Notes: generated from the letters alone by a model not told the origin. A DNA stretch of 36,598 nt from Calditrichota bacterium (GCA_013151275.1 JAADIP010000211.1:1-36598), one strand, 5' to 3'; numbered from the stretch's first letter, positions 27,229-36,321 are shown. Made by a program: numbers and translations.

Positions 27229-28089
27229 ATGGCAATCGATCTTCATGTTCACACCACACATTCGGACGGTTCTTATTCGCCGTCGGAACTGATCGACCTG
27301 GCGGCTCAATACGATGTCGATACGCTTTCCGTTACCGATCATGACGTTATCTCCGGCATTGAAGAAGCCGCTGAACGCGGGCGGCAAACGGGCATCAGAG
27401 TTATTCCCGGTACGGAACTGAGTATTGACTATCCGCTTTCGGGTTCCGCCCATTTGCATCTGTTGGGTTTGTACATTGATATTCACAATCCCGTTTTGAT
27501 AAAGGCGTTACAAAATCTCCGCTTAGCCCGAAGGGAACGCGCGAAGGAAATTATCGAGCGCCTTAAAAGGTTGAATATCGATATTCGTTTTGATGATCTT
27601 GAGCTTAGAAAAAGGGGAGAGAGCATCGGACGTCCGCACATCGCGAAACTGCTGGTGGAGATGAAGATAGTCAAATCGATAAAAGAGGCTTTTCAAAAAT
27701 ACATCGGAAGAAGCGGTCCAGCCTTTGTGCCCAAGAAAAAGTTGAATCTGGAGCAGGCTATCGAACTCATTCATCAGGCTAAGGGTCTGGCGTTAATTGC
27801 GCATCCCGTTAGTCTGGGGGCTGCCGATAAATCGGAACTTTTTAAATATCTCGATGAATTTCGCGCGGCTGGTCTGGACGGTGTTGAGGCGTATTATTCT
27901 TATCACTCCGAAGAATTTACGCAAACTTTAATCGAATACGCCCGCAAAAACGGAATGGCAATTTCCGGAGGAACGGATTTTCACGGAGACGCCAAACCGG
28001 ACATCAAACCCGCCGTGGGCACGGGAAATTTGATAATCCCGGCGGAAGTGGTTGAGCAACTGGATGCTTATTACCAAAAATTGTATTAA
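27229..28089 (+). CDS. PHP-domain phosphoesterase (TrpH/RNase AM-like)
   Basis: A 286-residue metal-dependent phosphoesterase of the TrpH family, whose members act as 3',5'-nucleoside bisphosphate phosphatases or 5'-3' exoribonucleases on short RNAs. Metal-ligand motifs are IDLHVHTTHSDGSYSP, LSVTDHDVISG, GTELSIDY, IGRPHIAKLLVE, LALIAHPVSLG and SGGTDFHGD. It lies directly after the small ribbon-helix-helix-like gene. It differs from the CpsB-type phosphatase at 20844 in lacking the tyrosine-phosphatase blocks. Substrate is inferred from family only. Confidence 0.92.
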   Translation: MAIDLHVHTTHSDGSYSPSELIDLAAQYDVDTLSVTDHDVISGIEEAAERGRQTGIRVIPGTELSIDYPLSGSAHLHLLGLYIDIHNPVLIKALQNLRLARRERAKEIIERLKRLNIDIRFDDLELRKRGESIGRPHIAKLLVEMKIVKSIKEAFQKYIGRSGPAFVPKKKLNLEQAIELIHQAKGLALIAHPVSLGAADKSELFKYLDEFRAAGLDGVEAYYSYHSEEFTQTLIEYARKNGMAISGGTDFHGDAKPDIKPAVGTGNLIIPAEVVEQLDAYYQKLY

Positions 28090-28184
28090 TGAGTTTAATG
28101 AATTCGTTTTAATTGAATGATTCCGGAAGATTCTTTAAACTGAATTACCAATAACCTTGTTTATGGGAAAAAATTGAATTCATA

Positions 28185-29507
28185 ATGAAAGCTGACAAGC
28201 GACTTTTTATTTTGGCTCTTGACGGAACGCCTTACAGTTTATTAAAACGATTAATGGACGAAGGCGTTATGCCCAATCTTAAAAAGTTGATCGCAGGTGG
28301 CTCTTTTCACAGTCTGAATTCCGTTCAGCCGCCGTTGTCATCCGTTGCCTGGGCTTCGTTTATGACGGGAGAAAAACCCGCAAAACACGGAATATTCGGC
28401 TTTATTGAACGCGATCCCGAAACTCTAAACTGGTTCGTTCCCAAAGCCGATCGACTGCGGGCGCCGACGCTTTTCCATATTTTATCCGAACTGAAACAAC
28501 GCGTTTTTGTAATGAACGTTCCCATGACCTATCCGCCGCCAAAAGTTAACGGCATTGCAATCTGCGGATTTTTGGGAAGCGATATTGCCAGGGGAACCTA
28601 CCCGCCAGCTGTCGGTTCGTTTTTAAAGGCAAAGGGCTATGTCATCGACGCCGATGTGGAAATCGCAAAAAAAGATTTAAACCGTTTTTACCGGGAGCTG
28701 CAACGCGTTCTGGAGAAGCGGATTGAAATGATGTGGCATTTCTACGATCAGGAAACATGGAATTTTTTTATGACGCACATCATGGAAACCGATCGCTTAC
28801 ACCATCTTTTCTGGAAGTATTTTGAGGAAGATTCGCAGCCTTTCGCCGGAATGTTCAGAGATTTTTACGGCAGAATCGATCGGCTTTTGGGCGAAGTGTC
28901 CGCAAAAATACCAGAGGATTCGGCTTTAATGCTGCTTTCCGATCATGGCTTTACCCGTTTGAAATTAGAGGTTTACCTGAATCGCTGGCTGGCGGAGAAC
29001 GGATATTTGTTCTACGAATCGGTGCCTCCCAAATCTTTGCGGGATATGCATCCTTTTAGCAAAGCGTACAGCCTGTATCCGGGCAGAATTTACGTCAACC
29101 TAAAAGGTCGCGAAAAAAAAGGCTCCGTTAATCCGGGATTGGAATATGAACGCTTATGCGGCGAACTGTCCGAAAAATTGCTCAAGATCAGAGATCCGCA
29201 GGGTAATCCGGTTATTAAAGAAGTTCGCAGGGGTTACGAGGTTTACGGAATTCCGAATGAAATTAATGAGCCGATTTTCGTTGATCCTCTGAAACTCGGA
29301 GCCGTTCCCGATTTAATCGCCCTGCCTTATGAAGGCTACGATTTAAAGGGCGTGTTATGGCATAGCACCGTTTTCGATCAAACGGTTTTCAACGGGACTC
29401 ATACGGTGGACGACGCCTTTTTGTTTGTAAAAAATTTTCCGTTAAATTTAGTTCCGGAATCGATCGACCGGATTTTTAACCCTATTCTTGCTTTTTTTAA
29501 TGATTGA
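28185..29507 (+). CDS. Alkaline phosphatase superfamily protein (type I phosphodiesterase/nucleotide pyrophosphatase-like)
   Basis: A 440-residue cytoplasmic-looking hydrolase with no signal peptide. The N-terminal LALDGTPYSLL gives a metal-binding Asp, the block PPLSSVAWASFMTGEKPAKHGIFGF contains the nucleophile region, LLSDHGF near residue 250 gives the second Asp/His pair, and GTHTVDDAF near 405 the last His. This set matches the phosphodiesterase/phosphopentomutase-like branch that is frequent in thermophiles and uncultured phyla. Natural substrates are unknown; phosphodiester, phosphonate or sulfate esters are possible. It follows the PHP gene by 95 nt. Confidence 0.85.
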   Translation: MKADKRLFILALDGTPYSLLKRLMDEGVMPNLKKLIAGGSFHSLNSVQPPLSSVAWASFMTGEKPAKHGIFGFIERDPETLNWFVPKADRLRAPTLFHILSELKQRVFVMNVPMTYPPPKVNGIAICGFLGSDIARGTYPPAVGSFLKAKGYVIDADVEIAKKDLNRFYRELQRVLEKRIEMMWHFYDQETWNFFMTHIMETDRLHHLFWKYFEEDSQPFAGMFRDFYGRIDRLLGEVSAKIPEDSALMLLSDHGFTRLKLEVYLNRWLAENGYLFYESVPPKSLRDMHPFSKAYSLYPGRIYVNLKGREKKGSVNPGLEYERLCGELSEKLLKIRDPQGNPVIKEVRRGYEVYGIPNEINEPIFVDPLKLGAVPDLIALPYEGYDLKGVLWHSTVFDQTVFNGTHTVDDAFLFVKNFPLNLVPESIDRIFNPILAFFND

Positions 29508-29824
29508 TTTTCAGATGAGGCGGCGGGATAAACACAAAAAGTTGAATAAAGTAACAAACGACGCGTGACGTGCGGGTACAAAGCAAATTTTCCACAGGCG
29601 CGTACTGAGTTGTTCCCTTAAAAAAACAGCGATGAAGCATTGCGGAATAAAAAACCTTGCCGGGCTGCGAATAAGCGCGCTTAACGATTCATGTTTTTTT
29701 CTGATAATAGAAAAAAATTGATTTGTGTAAAATTTGTTATAAATTCTTATCCGCTCATTTGTTCCGGAAAATAAAGTTACGATTGAAACGGAAAACGGTT
29801 TAATTTAGAGAGGATTCTAAAAAT
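29508..29824. other. Gene-free leader region before the UpxY-like gene
   Basis: A 317-nt stretch without a plausible gene. It includes an AT-rich part (about 29695-29760) with TTGATT and TATAAA spaced by only 14 nt, which is too short for a standard promoter. AGAGGA lies near the start codon of the next gene. No ops-like element GGCGGTAG was found. Confidence 0.6.
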
Positions 29825-30331
29825 ATGGAGCATTGGTACGCCATCTACACAAGACCCCGACACGAGAAAAAAGTTTTCGAATCACTGACAGAGAAAAGGA
29901 TCGAAACCTTCCTTCCGCTTATTACCCGCGTTCGGCAGTGGAAAGACAGGAAGAAAAGGGTTGAGATGCCCTTGTTCAGCAGTTACTTATTTGTTCATTT
30001 TGATTATAAATACCGGTTTGATGTTTTGCAGACCAAAGGAGTTGTCAAGATTATTAATTTTAACGGCATCCCCGCAATTGTTCCGGATTGGCAAATAGAA
30101 TCTCTGAAAAAGATGTTAGAGCATCCCGAAAAAATTCGTCTGGAAAATTATATCCGTCCGGGTGAAATTGTCGAAGTAATCGAAGGACCCTTTAAAGGTA
30201 TGCGGGGTATGATCAAATGTCTGAAAAACGAAACCCGGTTGGTCATTACCATCGAGGGAATTATGCAATCGGTTTCGGTTGACATAGACAGAGACTTTGT
30301 TAAAAAAGTGCCTCAACTGGAAAGCGTATAA
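29825..30331 (+). CDS. UpxY/RfaH-type NusG paralogue (transcription antitermination factor)
   Basis: A 168-residue specialised NusG homologue. The N-terminal NGN domain (WYAIYTRPRHEKKVFESL, FSSYLFVHFD) binds the RNA polymerase clamp, and the C-terminal KOW domain (RPGEIVEVIEGPFKGMRGMI, about 115-140) would contact ribosome or Rho. It matches the UpxY family that controls capsule operons in Bacteroidetes. Usually the target operon follows directly, yet the next gene is a transporter 352 nt away. Either the factor acts in trans on surface-polysaccharide genes in this region or its local targets were lost. Standard NusG is not in the window. Confidence 0.9.
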   Translation: MEHWYAIYTRPRHEKKVFESLTEKRIETFLPLITRVRQWKDRKKRVEMPLFSSYLFVHFDYKYRFDVLQTKGVVKIINFNGIPAIVPDWQIESLKKMLEHPEKIRLENYIRPGEIVEVIEGPFKGMRGMIKCLKNETRLVITIEGIMQSVSVDIDRDFVKKVPQLESV

Positions 30332-30683
30332 GCTCCGTAATCACAATTCCTTTGGGGCAAAGTATCAAAAACGGTTCGAGCGGTTTTATGGCGTTCTTGA
30401 ATTAATAAAATGCGGGGGATCAATCGAAAATTTTAAAAGGCATTTATCGCTTATCTCTAAACGACGCTCTTTTATTTGACAAAGATCAAACAAAAATTTC
30501 CTGATTAATTTATAATTAGAATTAAATTACCCGATTTACTATATTTCGGTAATAAAAAAAAGTGCGGTACGAGAACTCTTTAGTCTGTTGAAAAAAAATG
30601 CCCGATTTGCCGAAAGTAGATCTTGTAATTCAGGCTAAAATCAAGTGATTCCGGAGTTTAACATTTTTCGTCGGAAGAAATAA
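30332..30683. other. Gene-free spacer before the SLC13 permease
   Basis: A 352-nt stretch. A 60-codon frame (30297-30479) overlaps the end of the UpxY-like gene and has no family resemblance. TTGACA at 30476-30481 and TATAAT at 30511-30516 lie 29 nt apart, too far for one promoter. I see no terminator, RNA gene or repeat here. Confidence 0.6.
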
Positions 30684-32462
30684 ATGGATTTCCAATTCTG
30701 GTTTACGGTTATTGTCATTGCCGGCATGACTGTTTTTTTATTAAAAGAAGTGATTGAGACCGAGCTGACCCTGATCGCGTCTCTCTTTTTGTTGATTATC
30801 GGGAAGGTGGTAACGGTAAAAGAAGCCTTTTCCGGTTTTTCCAACGAAGGGATGCTGACCATAGCTTTCTTGTTCATTGTAGCCGCGGCTCTCAATAATT
30901 CGGGCGTGATAGCTCAGTTCCAGGGTTTGCTTTTCGGGAAAAAGAATAACTCAAAATACGCCGTTAAGCTTTTCAGAATTTTATCTCCCGTGTCCGCGAT
31001 TTCGGCGTTTATGAACAATACTCCGGTAGTCGCGCTGTTAATTCCCGCTCTTAAAAGCTGGACCGAACGGATGAATCTTTCGCCTTCCAAATTTTTTATT
31101 CCCCTCTCTTATGCCGCCATGCTCGGGGGAATGTGCACTTTGATCGGAACCAGCACCAATTTGATTATTTACGGATTGATGGAACAGAACGGCATGCAAG
31201 GCATGGGAATGTTCGAAATCTCCAAAATCGGCGTTCCGGTTGCTATCGGAGGTCTTTTGTTTCTTATCCTTTTTGCCGGAAAATTGCTGCCCGATCGAAA
31301 AGAAGCAATGCTGGAACTGCAGGAAAACACGAGAGAATTTGTAATAGCTTTAAAGGTCACTCCTGATTTCAAAGGGATCGGAAAAACGATCGAAGAAGCA
31401 GGATTGCGCCATTTGACAGGATTGTTTTTATTCCAGATCGAGCGCAACGGAAAGGTGATCGCGCCGGCAAAACCGGACGAGGTGATTCAGTTGAACGACC
31501 GATTGTTTTTTACCGGTTTGCCGAAGACGATTCTGGAACTGCAAAAAACTCCGGGTCTTAAAGTAATTGAGGACGCCCGCTTTGATCTGAAACAATACGA
31601 TTCTTCGCGGATACGTCCTTATGAAGCGGTTATTTCCAACAGCTCTCCGCTGATCGGTAAAAATGTCCGCGAAAGTAATTTCCGTGAAAAATACGACGCC
31701 GTGATTGTTGCCATTCATCGCAACGGTGAACGCATCCAAAAAAAAATCGGCGATATTGTTTTACGCGCCGGAGATACTCTTTTGCTTTTGGCGGGCAAGG
31801 AGTTCTTTAAAAAATGGTATCATTCGCGCGATTTCCTTTTGGTCTCCGAGAGCGACCTCGTGCCGTCCAAACCGCTTAAGCATCGGGTTATTGCCATTTC
31901 TACCCTGGCTTTGATGGTTGTTTTATTTGTGTGGCATATCGTGCCTATTTTAGTGGCTGCGGGTATTGCGGTTATGATTCTTCTTCTTACGCGAACCGTT
32001 ACATTAGAGGAAGCCCGCGAATCGATTGATTTCAGGGTTTTGATCATTATCGCCTCTGCCTTCGGAATTGCGGCGGGGGTCAAAAATTCGGGAGTGGCGG
32101 AGTTTCTTGCCCATTACATTATTCAAGCCGGCAGCGTATTTGGCACCATCGGCATATTGACCGGAATTTTTCTGATCACCAGCGCCTATTCCAATATCAT
32201 CACCAACAACGCCACGGCTGCTCTGGTATTTCCCGTTGTTCTGGCTGTGACTACCGAAATACAGGTGGATCCCAGACCTTTTATTTTGACTCTTGCCATC
32301 GCCGCTTCGTCAAGTTTTGCCACACCGATCAGCTACCAGACAAATATTATGGTTTACGGTCCCGGCGGTTATCGTTTTAAGGATTTTGTGCGCATCGGTA
32401 TTCCCCTGCACATTGTGGTTACCACCATTGCTATTTTTATGGTTTATTGGATTTATTTTTAA
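30684..32462 (+). CDS. SLC13-family permease with two RCK_C (TrkA-C) domains
   Basis: A 592-residue inner-membrane transporter of the DASS/CitMHS superfamily, expected to move a dicarboxylate, sulfate or similar anion with Na+ or H+. About ten to twelve transmembrane segments are split by a cytoplasmic loop (about residues 205-380) holding two RCK_C domains. Transport motifs are SAFMNNTPVVALLIPAL in the first half and ITNNATAALVFPV in the second; these paired Asn-Asn-Thr hairpins form the substrate and sodium sites. RCK_C domains bind small ligands and are likely regulatory. GGAAG lies 7 nt before the ATG. It seems to be a single-gene unit. Substrate not determined. Confidence 0.93.
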   Translation: MDFQFWFTVIVIAGMTVFLLKEVIETELTLIASLFLLIIGKVVTVKEAFSGFSNEGMLTIAFLFIVAAALNNSGVIAQFQGLLFGKKNNSKYAVKLFRILSPVSAISAFMNNTPVVALLIPALKSWTERMNLSPSKFFIPLSYAAMLGGMCTLIGTSTNLIIYGLMEQNGMQGMGMFEISKIGVPVAIGGLLFLILFAGKLLPDRKEAMLELQENTREFVIALKVTPDFKGIGKTIEEAGLRHLTGLFLFQIERNGKVIAPAKPDEVIQLNDRLFFTGLPKTILELQKTPGLKVIEDARFDLKQYDSSRIRPYEAVISNSSPLIGKNVRESNFREKYDAVIVAIHRNGERIQKKIGDIVLRAGDTLLLLAGKEFFKKWYHSRDFLLVSESDLVPSKPLKHRVIAISTLALMVVLFVWHIVPILVAAGIAVMILLLTRTVTLEEARESIDFRVLIIIASAFGIAAGVKNSGVAEFLAHYIIQAGSVFGTIGILTGIFLITSAYSNIITNNATAALVFPVVLAVTTEIQVDPRPFILTLAIAASSSFATPISYQTNIMVYGPGGYRFKDFVRIGIPLHIVVTTIAIFMVYWIYF

Positions 32463-32604
32463 TCTCTTTTAATTTGATAGCCGGTGTAGGGCAAAGCGGA
32501 ACTTCCCGTAAAAAGCGTTGCTTTGGCTAATATCAATCCTTACATTATTTTTAAACTTGATTTTCTGATGAGCAATTTGTGATAATATTGACGGAGGTTC
32601 AACC

Positions 32605-33720
32605 ATGTTGCACATTTCTCCTGAAAAAGCCTTGATTCTTATTTTCGCCTTTGCTCTCTTTTTCAACTGTTCAAAAAAAGAGGAAAAAACTCAGACTTCA
32701 CGCCAAATCCGCGGTTTGGTTGACACGGTCGGTTTTGCCCATCTTGGCTGGCAAATGGATTCTGTGATGCAGCGGATTGATCGGTTGCAAAAGGATGAGC
32801 TGAAAAAAGCGCTTGAACGGGGTAAAATCACGCAGCAAACAAGCTGGAAGGTAGCCGTTAGTCCGCATGACGATTACGGTTATGTGGGATACCTGTATCC
32901 GGCTGTACACAGAAATATTAAAGCCAAAACGGTTATTTTGTTCGGCGTGGCGCACAAAGCCCGTTTGTTGAAACTGGAAAATCAGATTATTTTTGACACG
33001 TATCCTTACTGGCACGGACCCTACGGTCCGATCGGCGCTTCACCCGTCAGAGAAGAGATCATTCGTCAATTACCGCAAAACTATTATCAGGTGAACGATT
33101 CCATGCAGACTATTGAGCATTCGGTGGAGGCTCTGATTCCCTTCCTGCAATATTTCAGGAAAGACAGGGAAATTGTGTCCGTTTTGGTTCCCTATATGCC
33201 TTTTGAGCGGATGCGGGAAATCGCCAAGCCTTTGGCGGCGGCAATCGCGAAAGTCGTCCGGCAAAATAACTGGCAGTGGGGTAAAGATTTTGCCATTGTT
33301 ATCAGCAACGACGCCGTGCATTACGGCGATGAAGGGTGGGGCGATAAAAATTTCGCCTTTTACGGAACCGATGAAGCCGGATACAAAAAGGCGGTTGAGC
33401 ATGAACGCGAAATCATAAACCAATGTTTGAGCGGAAAGCTTTCCGAAGAACGAATCAGAAAATTCACCGAATATACAGTCTCGGCGGATGATTTTAAGCA
33501 GTACAAATGGACCTGGTGCGGGCGTTATTCGGTTCCCATGGGACTGTTGACGGCGTACTATCTTTCCGAAATTCTGGAACAGCCGCTAAAGGGAAGATTT
33601 ATCGGATACGCCAACAGCATTGATCACGCGCCGTTGCCGGTAAAGGATTTACGCATGGGTTTTACCGCGCCCGCCAATATGCATCACTGGGTCGGATATG
33701 TAGCAATGGGCTGGGAATAA
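32605..33720 (+). CDS. MEMO-family protein with lipoprotein signal
   Basis: A 371-residue homologue of the MEMO/AmmeMemoRadiSam B family, a metal-binding fold related to extradiol dioxygenases. Residues that would bind metal are kept: H88 in SPHDDYGYVG, H117 in GVAHKAR and C305 in TWCGRYSVP; H172 in IEHSVE and H239 in DAVHYGD are also family-typical. Unlike the cytoplasmic family members of roughly 260-300 residues, it begins with a hydrophobic stretch and a lipobox-like FFNC (C22) followed by a Ser/Lys-rich linker, so it is probably a lipoprotein outside the cytoplasm. GGAGG lies 7 nt before the ATG. The Sir2 gene starts 4 nt later. Confidence 0.88.
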   Translation: MLHISPEKALILIFAFALFFNCSKKEEKTQTSRQIRGLVDTVGFAHLGWQMDSVMQRIDRLQKDELKKALERGKITQQTSWKVAVSPHDDYGYVGYLYPAVHRNIKAKTVILFGVAHKARLLKLENQIIFDTYPYWHGPYGPIGASPVREEIIRQLPQNYYQVNDSMQTIEHSVEALIPFLQYFRKDREIVSVLVPYMPFERMREIAKPLAAAIAKVVRQNNWQWGKDFAIVISNDAVHYGDEGWGDKNFAFYGTDEAGYKKAVEHEREIINQCLSGKLSEERIRKFTEYTVSADDFKQYKWTWCGRYSVPMGLLTAYYLSEILEQPLKGRFIGYANSIDHAPLPVKDLRMGFTAPANMHHWVGYVAMGWE

Positions 33721-33724
33721 AGCG

Positions 33725-34564
33725 ATGATTTTGCAGGAAAAATTCCGGAAAGCAAAACAGGCAATAAAAAACGCAGACGCCGTGCTTATTGCCGCCGGAG
33801 CGGGAATGGGCGTGGATTCGGGTTTGCCCGACTTCAGGGGCAATCATGGTTTTTGGAAGGCGTATCCCGTCGCTCAAAAATTAGGGCTGTCGTTTACGGA
33901 TATGGCTAATCCCTATTGGTTTCGGAATGATCCGCGCTTAGCCTGGGCGTTTTACGGGCATCGGCTGAATCTCTATCGGAAAACCGAACCCCATGACGGT
34001 TTCTATCAATTGTTAAAATTCGCCCGAACTTTAGCGGGCGGTTATTTCGTGTTTACTTCCAACGTTGACGGACATTTTCAAAAGGCTGGTTATGATGAGC
34101 GGCGGATTGTGGAGTGTCACGGCTCCATCCATCATCTGCAATGCGTAGAGCCTTGCACAAACGAAATCCGGAGCGCCGACGAAGTTGAGATTGAAATAGA
34201 TGCGGAGACATTCCGTGCAAAACCGCCCCTGCCCGAATGTCCGTATTGCGGCAATCTTGCCCGACCCAATATTCTGATGTTTAACGACTGGAGCTGGATT
34301 TCGCATCGAACCGATGAGCAGGAAGAACGGCTGAATAACTGGCTTGCGCAGATAAATCGGGAAGGGTACCGTTTGGTAATCATAGAGATGGGAGCCGGGA
34401 CAGCGGTTCCGACGGTTCGTTACACATCGGAACGGGTAGCGCAATTTACGGACGGCGTGTTGATTCGCATAAATCCGCGGGAATATTCGACTCCCGAAGG
34501 ACACATCGGTTTAGCCTGCCGCGCAAAGGAGGGAATTGAACTGCTGCTCGGAGATTTGCTTTGA
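33725..34564 (+). CDS. Sir2-family NAD-dependent deacylase, divergent
   Basis: A 279-residue sirtuin that would remove acyl groups from lysine using NAD+. The NAD site GAGMGVDSGLPDFRG, the conserved FTSNVDGHFQKAG and the catalytic His (H132 in VECHGSIHH) are present. Four zinc-type cysteines occur as CVEPC and CPYC (about 139-175). The block normally FxGE is MFND, and the final NAD loop is GAGTAVPTV rather than GTSxxVxP, so this is an outlying branch. It lies 4 nt after the MEMO-like lipoprotein gene, so it is co-transcribed with it. It is not in an anti-phage context. Confidence 0.85.
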   Translation: MILQEKFRKAKQAIKNADAVLIAAGAGMGVDSGLPDFRGNHGFWKAYPVAQKLGLSFTDMANPYWFRNDPRLAWAFYGHRLNLYRKTEPHDGFYQLLKFARTLAGGYFVFTSNVDGHFQKAGYDERRIVECHGSIHHLQCVEPCTNEIRSADEVEIEIDAETFRAKPPLPECPYCGNLARPNILMFNDWSWISHRTDEQEERLNNWLAQINREGYRLVIIEMGAGTAVPTVRYTSERVAQFTDGVLIRINPREYSTPEGHIGLACRAKEGIELLLGDLL

Positions 34565-34674
34565 GAGTAAAGAAAATAAAAGAATTGAATAAGGCGGTCA
34601 TTGACTTAAAAACTCTATCACCTTAAATTGCAAACTTGTTTTAATGCTGATAAACATTAAAGTTAGGTAAAATT

Positions 34675-35313
34675 ATGTTACTCGATTTTAGGAAAATACT
34701 CATTCTTGGTCCGCATACCGATGACGGCGAATTTGGCTGCGGCGGTACAATTGCTCGATTTGTCGAAGAAAACAGAGACGTTTACTACGCCACCTTTTCT
34801 TTAGCAGAAGAATCGGTTCCGCCCGGTTTACCAAAAGATATCTTATTTACCGAAGTAAAAGCTTCCAGCGAGGTGCTTGGCATAAAAGAAGAGAATTTAT
34901 TGATTTACCGCTATCCGGTGCGGAAATTTGACCACCACCGTCAGGAAATATTGGAAGATTTGGTTAAGCTCAAGAAAGATTTGGATCCCGATCTCGTTTT
35001 AATGCCTTCTCCGCATGATTTACATCAGGATCATTACACGATTTCGATGGAGGGTTTGCGGGCTTTTAAATTTACATCTATTCTTGGCTATGAGATGCCC
35101 TGGAACAATATTAATTTTGAAACCCGTAGTTTTGTTCATTTGCAAAAACGTCATATTGATAAAAAATTAGAGTCGGTTAAATGCTATCGATCGCAAACCG
35201 GGCGCAAATATGCTAATGAGGAATTTATCCGAGGACTGGCAAGGACGCGAGGCGTCCAGTGCGGAGTTGAATATGCGGAAACCTTCGAAGTAATCCGTTG
35301 GATTATCAAATAG
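34675..35313 (+). CDS. PIG-L family deacetylase
   Basis: A 212-residue zinc-dependent N-acetylglucosaminyl deacetylase of the LmbE/PIG-L family. The metal-binding motif is GPHTDDGEFGCGG (H14, D16, D17; Pro of the usual HPDD is Thr here) with the second motif SPHDLHQDHYT. These enzymes de-N-acetylate sugars in glycolipids, mycothiol-like or bacillithiol-like thiols and surface polysaccharides. It starts what looks like a glycan cluster with the sulfotransferase 15 nt downstream. The base composition here is more AT-rich in feel than earlier genes, but I have not measured it. Confidence 0.9.
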   Translation: MLLDFRKILILGPHTDDGEFGCGGTIARFVEENRDVYYATFSLAEESVPPGLPKDILFTEVKASSEVLGIKEENLLIYRYPVRKFDHHRQEILEDLVKLKKDLDPDLVLMPSPHDLHQDHYTISMEGLRAFKFTSILGYEMPWNNINFETRSFVHLQKRHIDKKLESVKCYRSQTGRKYANEEFIRGLARTRGVQCGVEYAETFEVIRWIIK

Positions 35314-35328
35314 GAAGGAAAGGTTGCT

Positions 35329-36321
35329 TTGGAAGAAAAATTAAGGGATTTGTATTCGAAGCGTCAGGGAAGTTATGTGAAACGCCGGGAGGATGAAAAT
35401 TTCCTCGAGGAACTGAATCAAACTTTAAAAGCAAAAGAACAGGAATGGTATCGTGAGTTCCCTGTTGAGCACCCTTTCCTTTTTGTTTATGGCTTACCGA
35501 GATCAGGCACTACACTGATTACGCAGCTTATCGCCCATAGTATGGATGTCGGGTTCATTAATAATTTAATGGCTCGCTTTTATTTGGCGCCGATCCATGG
35601 TATTCGTTTTTCCAGGGCTCTGTTTGGAGACCAAAGATCTACTGATTTTCGATCGGATTATGCTCGTACCCATGATTTGACCGATATTCATGAGTTCGGA
35701 TATTTTTGGCGCTATTGGCTGAAAAAAGAAACGTTTACCGGTGTGACACGAGCCAGGGAAGTCGAGAAGGAAATTGATTGGAAGGGGTTGAAACTAATAC
35801 TATCTAATATTCAACATGAATTCGGGAAACCCATGATCTTTAAAAATATTTTTGGATCATATCATCAGGAAAGATTGAATAAAGTTCTGGGGAAAGTGCT
35901 TTATATTTACATCAAGCGTGATATTCTTGATTCGGCAATTTCGATTTTGGAAGCTCGAAAAAGATATTACACCGATCTAAACACATGGTGGAGCTACATG
36001 CCTGTTGAGTATGATAAAATAAAAGACCTGAACTATTGGGAACAGATTGCCGGACAGGTTTATTATTTAAATCGTTATTATGATCGGATGAGTGAAAAAT
36101 TGTCCAATGTGTTGGTTATTGAATACCAAAAATTGACCGAAAATCCTTCTGAAATTCTTGATATTATTAATCAAAAAGTGTATAAATTATTTGGAGAAAA
36201 AATCCCGATCATTAATCAACCGCCTGCTTCTTTTCCCTTTCGCAGCTATATTGACCGAAAGGAAGAGAGACAGAAATTCGAGAAATTGATCGAAGGTTTT
36301 GCCAAGAGAGAAGAGGAATGA
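35329..36321 (+). CDS. Sulfotransferase family protein
   Basis: A 330-residue P-loop sulfotransferase that would transfer sulfate from PAPS to a glycan or lipid acceptor. The 5'-phosphosulfate loop is VYGLPRSGTTLI (about residue 54), and the 3'-phosphate-binding motif is YIKRDILDSAISILEARKRY. Start codon is TTG at 35329, with GGAAAGG about 5 nt upstream; no ATG fits the N-terminus. It lies 15 nt after the PIG-L gene and overlaps the WbqC-like gene by ATGA. Co-location with sugar-modifying genes suggests a sulfated surface polysaccharide. Acceptor unknown. Confidence 0.87.
   Translation: MEEKLRDLYSKRQGSYVKRREDENFLEELNQTLKAKEQEWYREFPVEHPFLFVYGLPRSGTTLITQLIAHSMDVGFINNLMARFYLAPIHGIRFSRALFGDQRSTDFRSDYARTHDLTDIHEFGYFWRYWLKKETFTGVTRAREVEKEIDWKGLKLILSNIQHEFGKPMIFKNIFGSYHQERLNKVLGKVLYIYIKRDILDSAISILEARKRYYTDLNTWWSYMPVEYDKIKDLNYWEQIAGQVYYLNRYYDRMSEKLSNVLVIEYQKLTENPSEILDIINQKVYKLFGEKIPIINQPPASFPFRSYIDRKEERQKFEKLIEGFAKREEE

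Noticed and set aside
26209..27486. 425-codon minus-strand open frame opposite the second UDP-sugar dehydrogenase and the small RHH-like gene
   Set aside because: It lies antisense across well-supported genes and a terminator, has a low-complexity Phe/Arg/Asn-rich translation and no family motif; it is a codon-bias shadow.
30297..30479. 60-codon plus-strand frame after the UpxY-like gene
   Set aside because: It overlaps the UpxY end in another frame and resembles no family; basic, low-information sequence with no convincing ribosome site.
30476..30516. TTGACA and TATAAT as a promoter for the SLC13 permease
   Set aside because: The 29-nt spacing is far outside the 15-19 nt range for a sigma-70 promoter.
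34031..34504. 157-codon minus-strand frame opposite the Sir2 gene
   Set aside because: Antisense shadow of a gene with conserved motifs.
33725..34564. Sir2 gene as part of an anti-phage defence system
   Set aside because: It has the catalytic His and zinc cysteines of a deacylase, no fused or adjacent effector, helicase, Argonaute or nuclease gene, and pairs with a MEMO-like lipoprotein.
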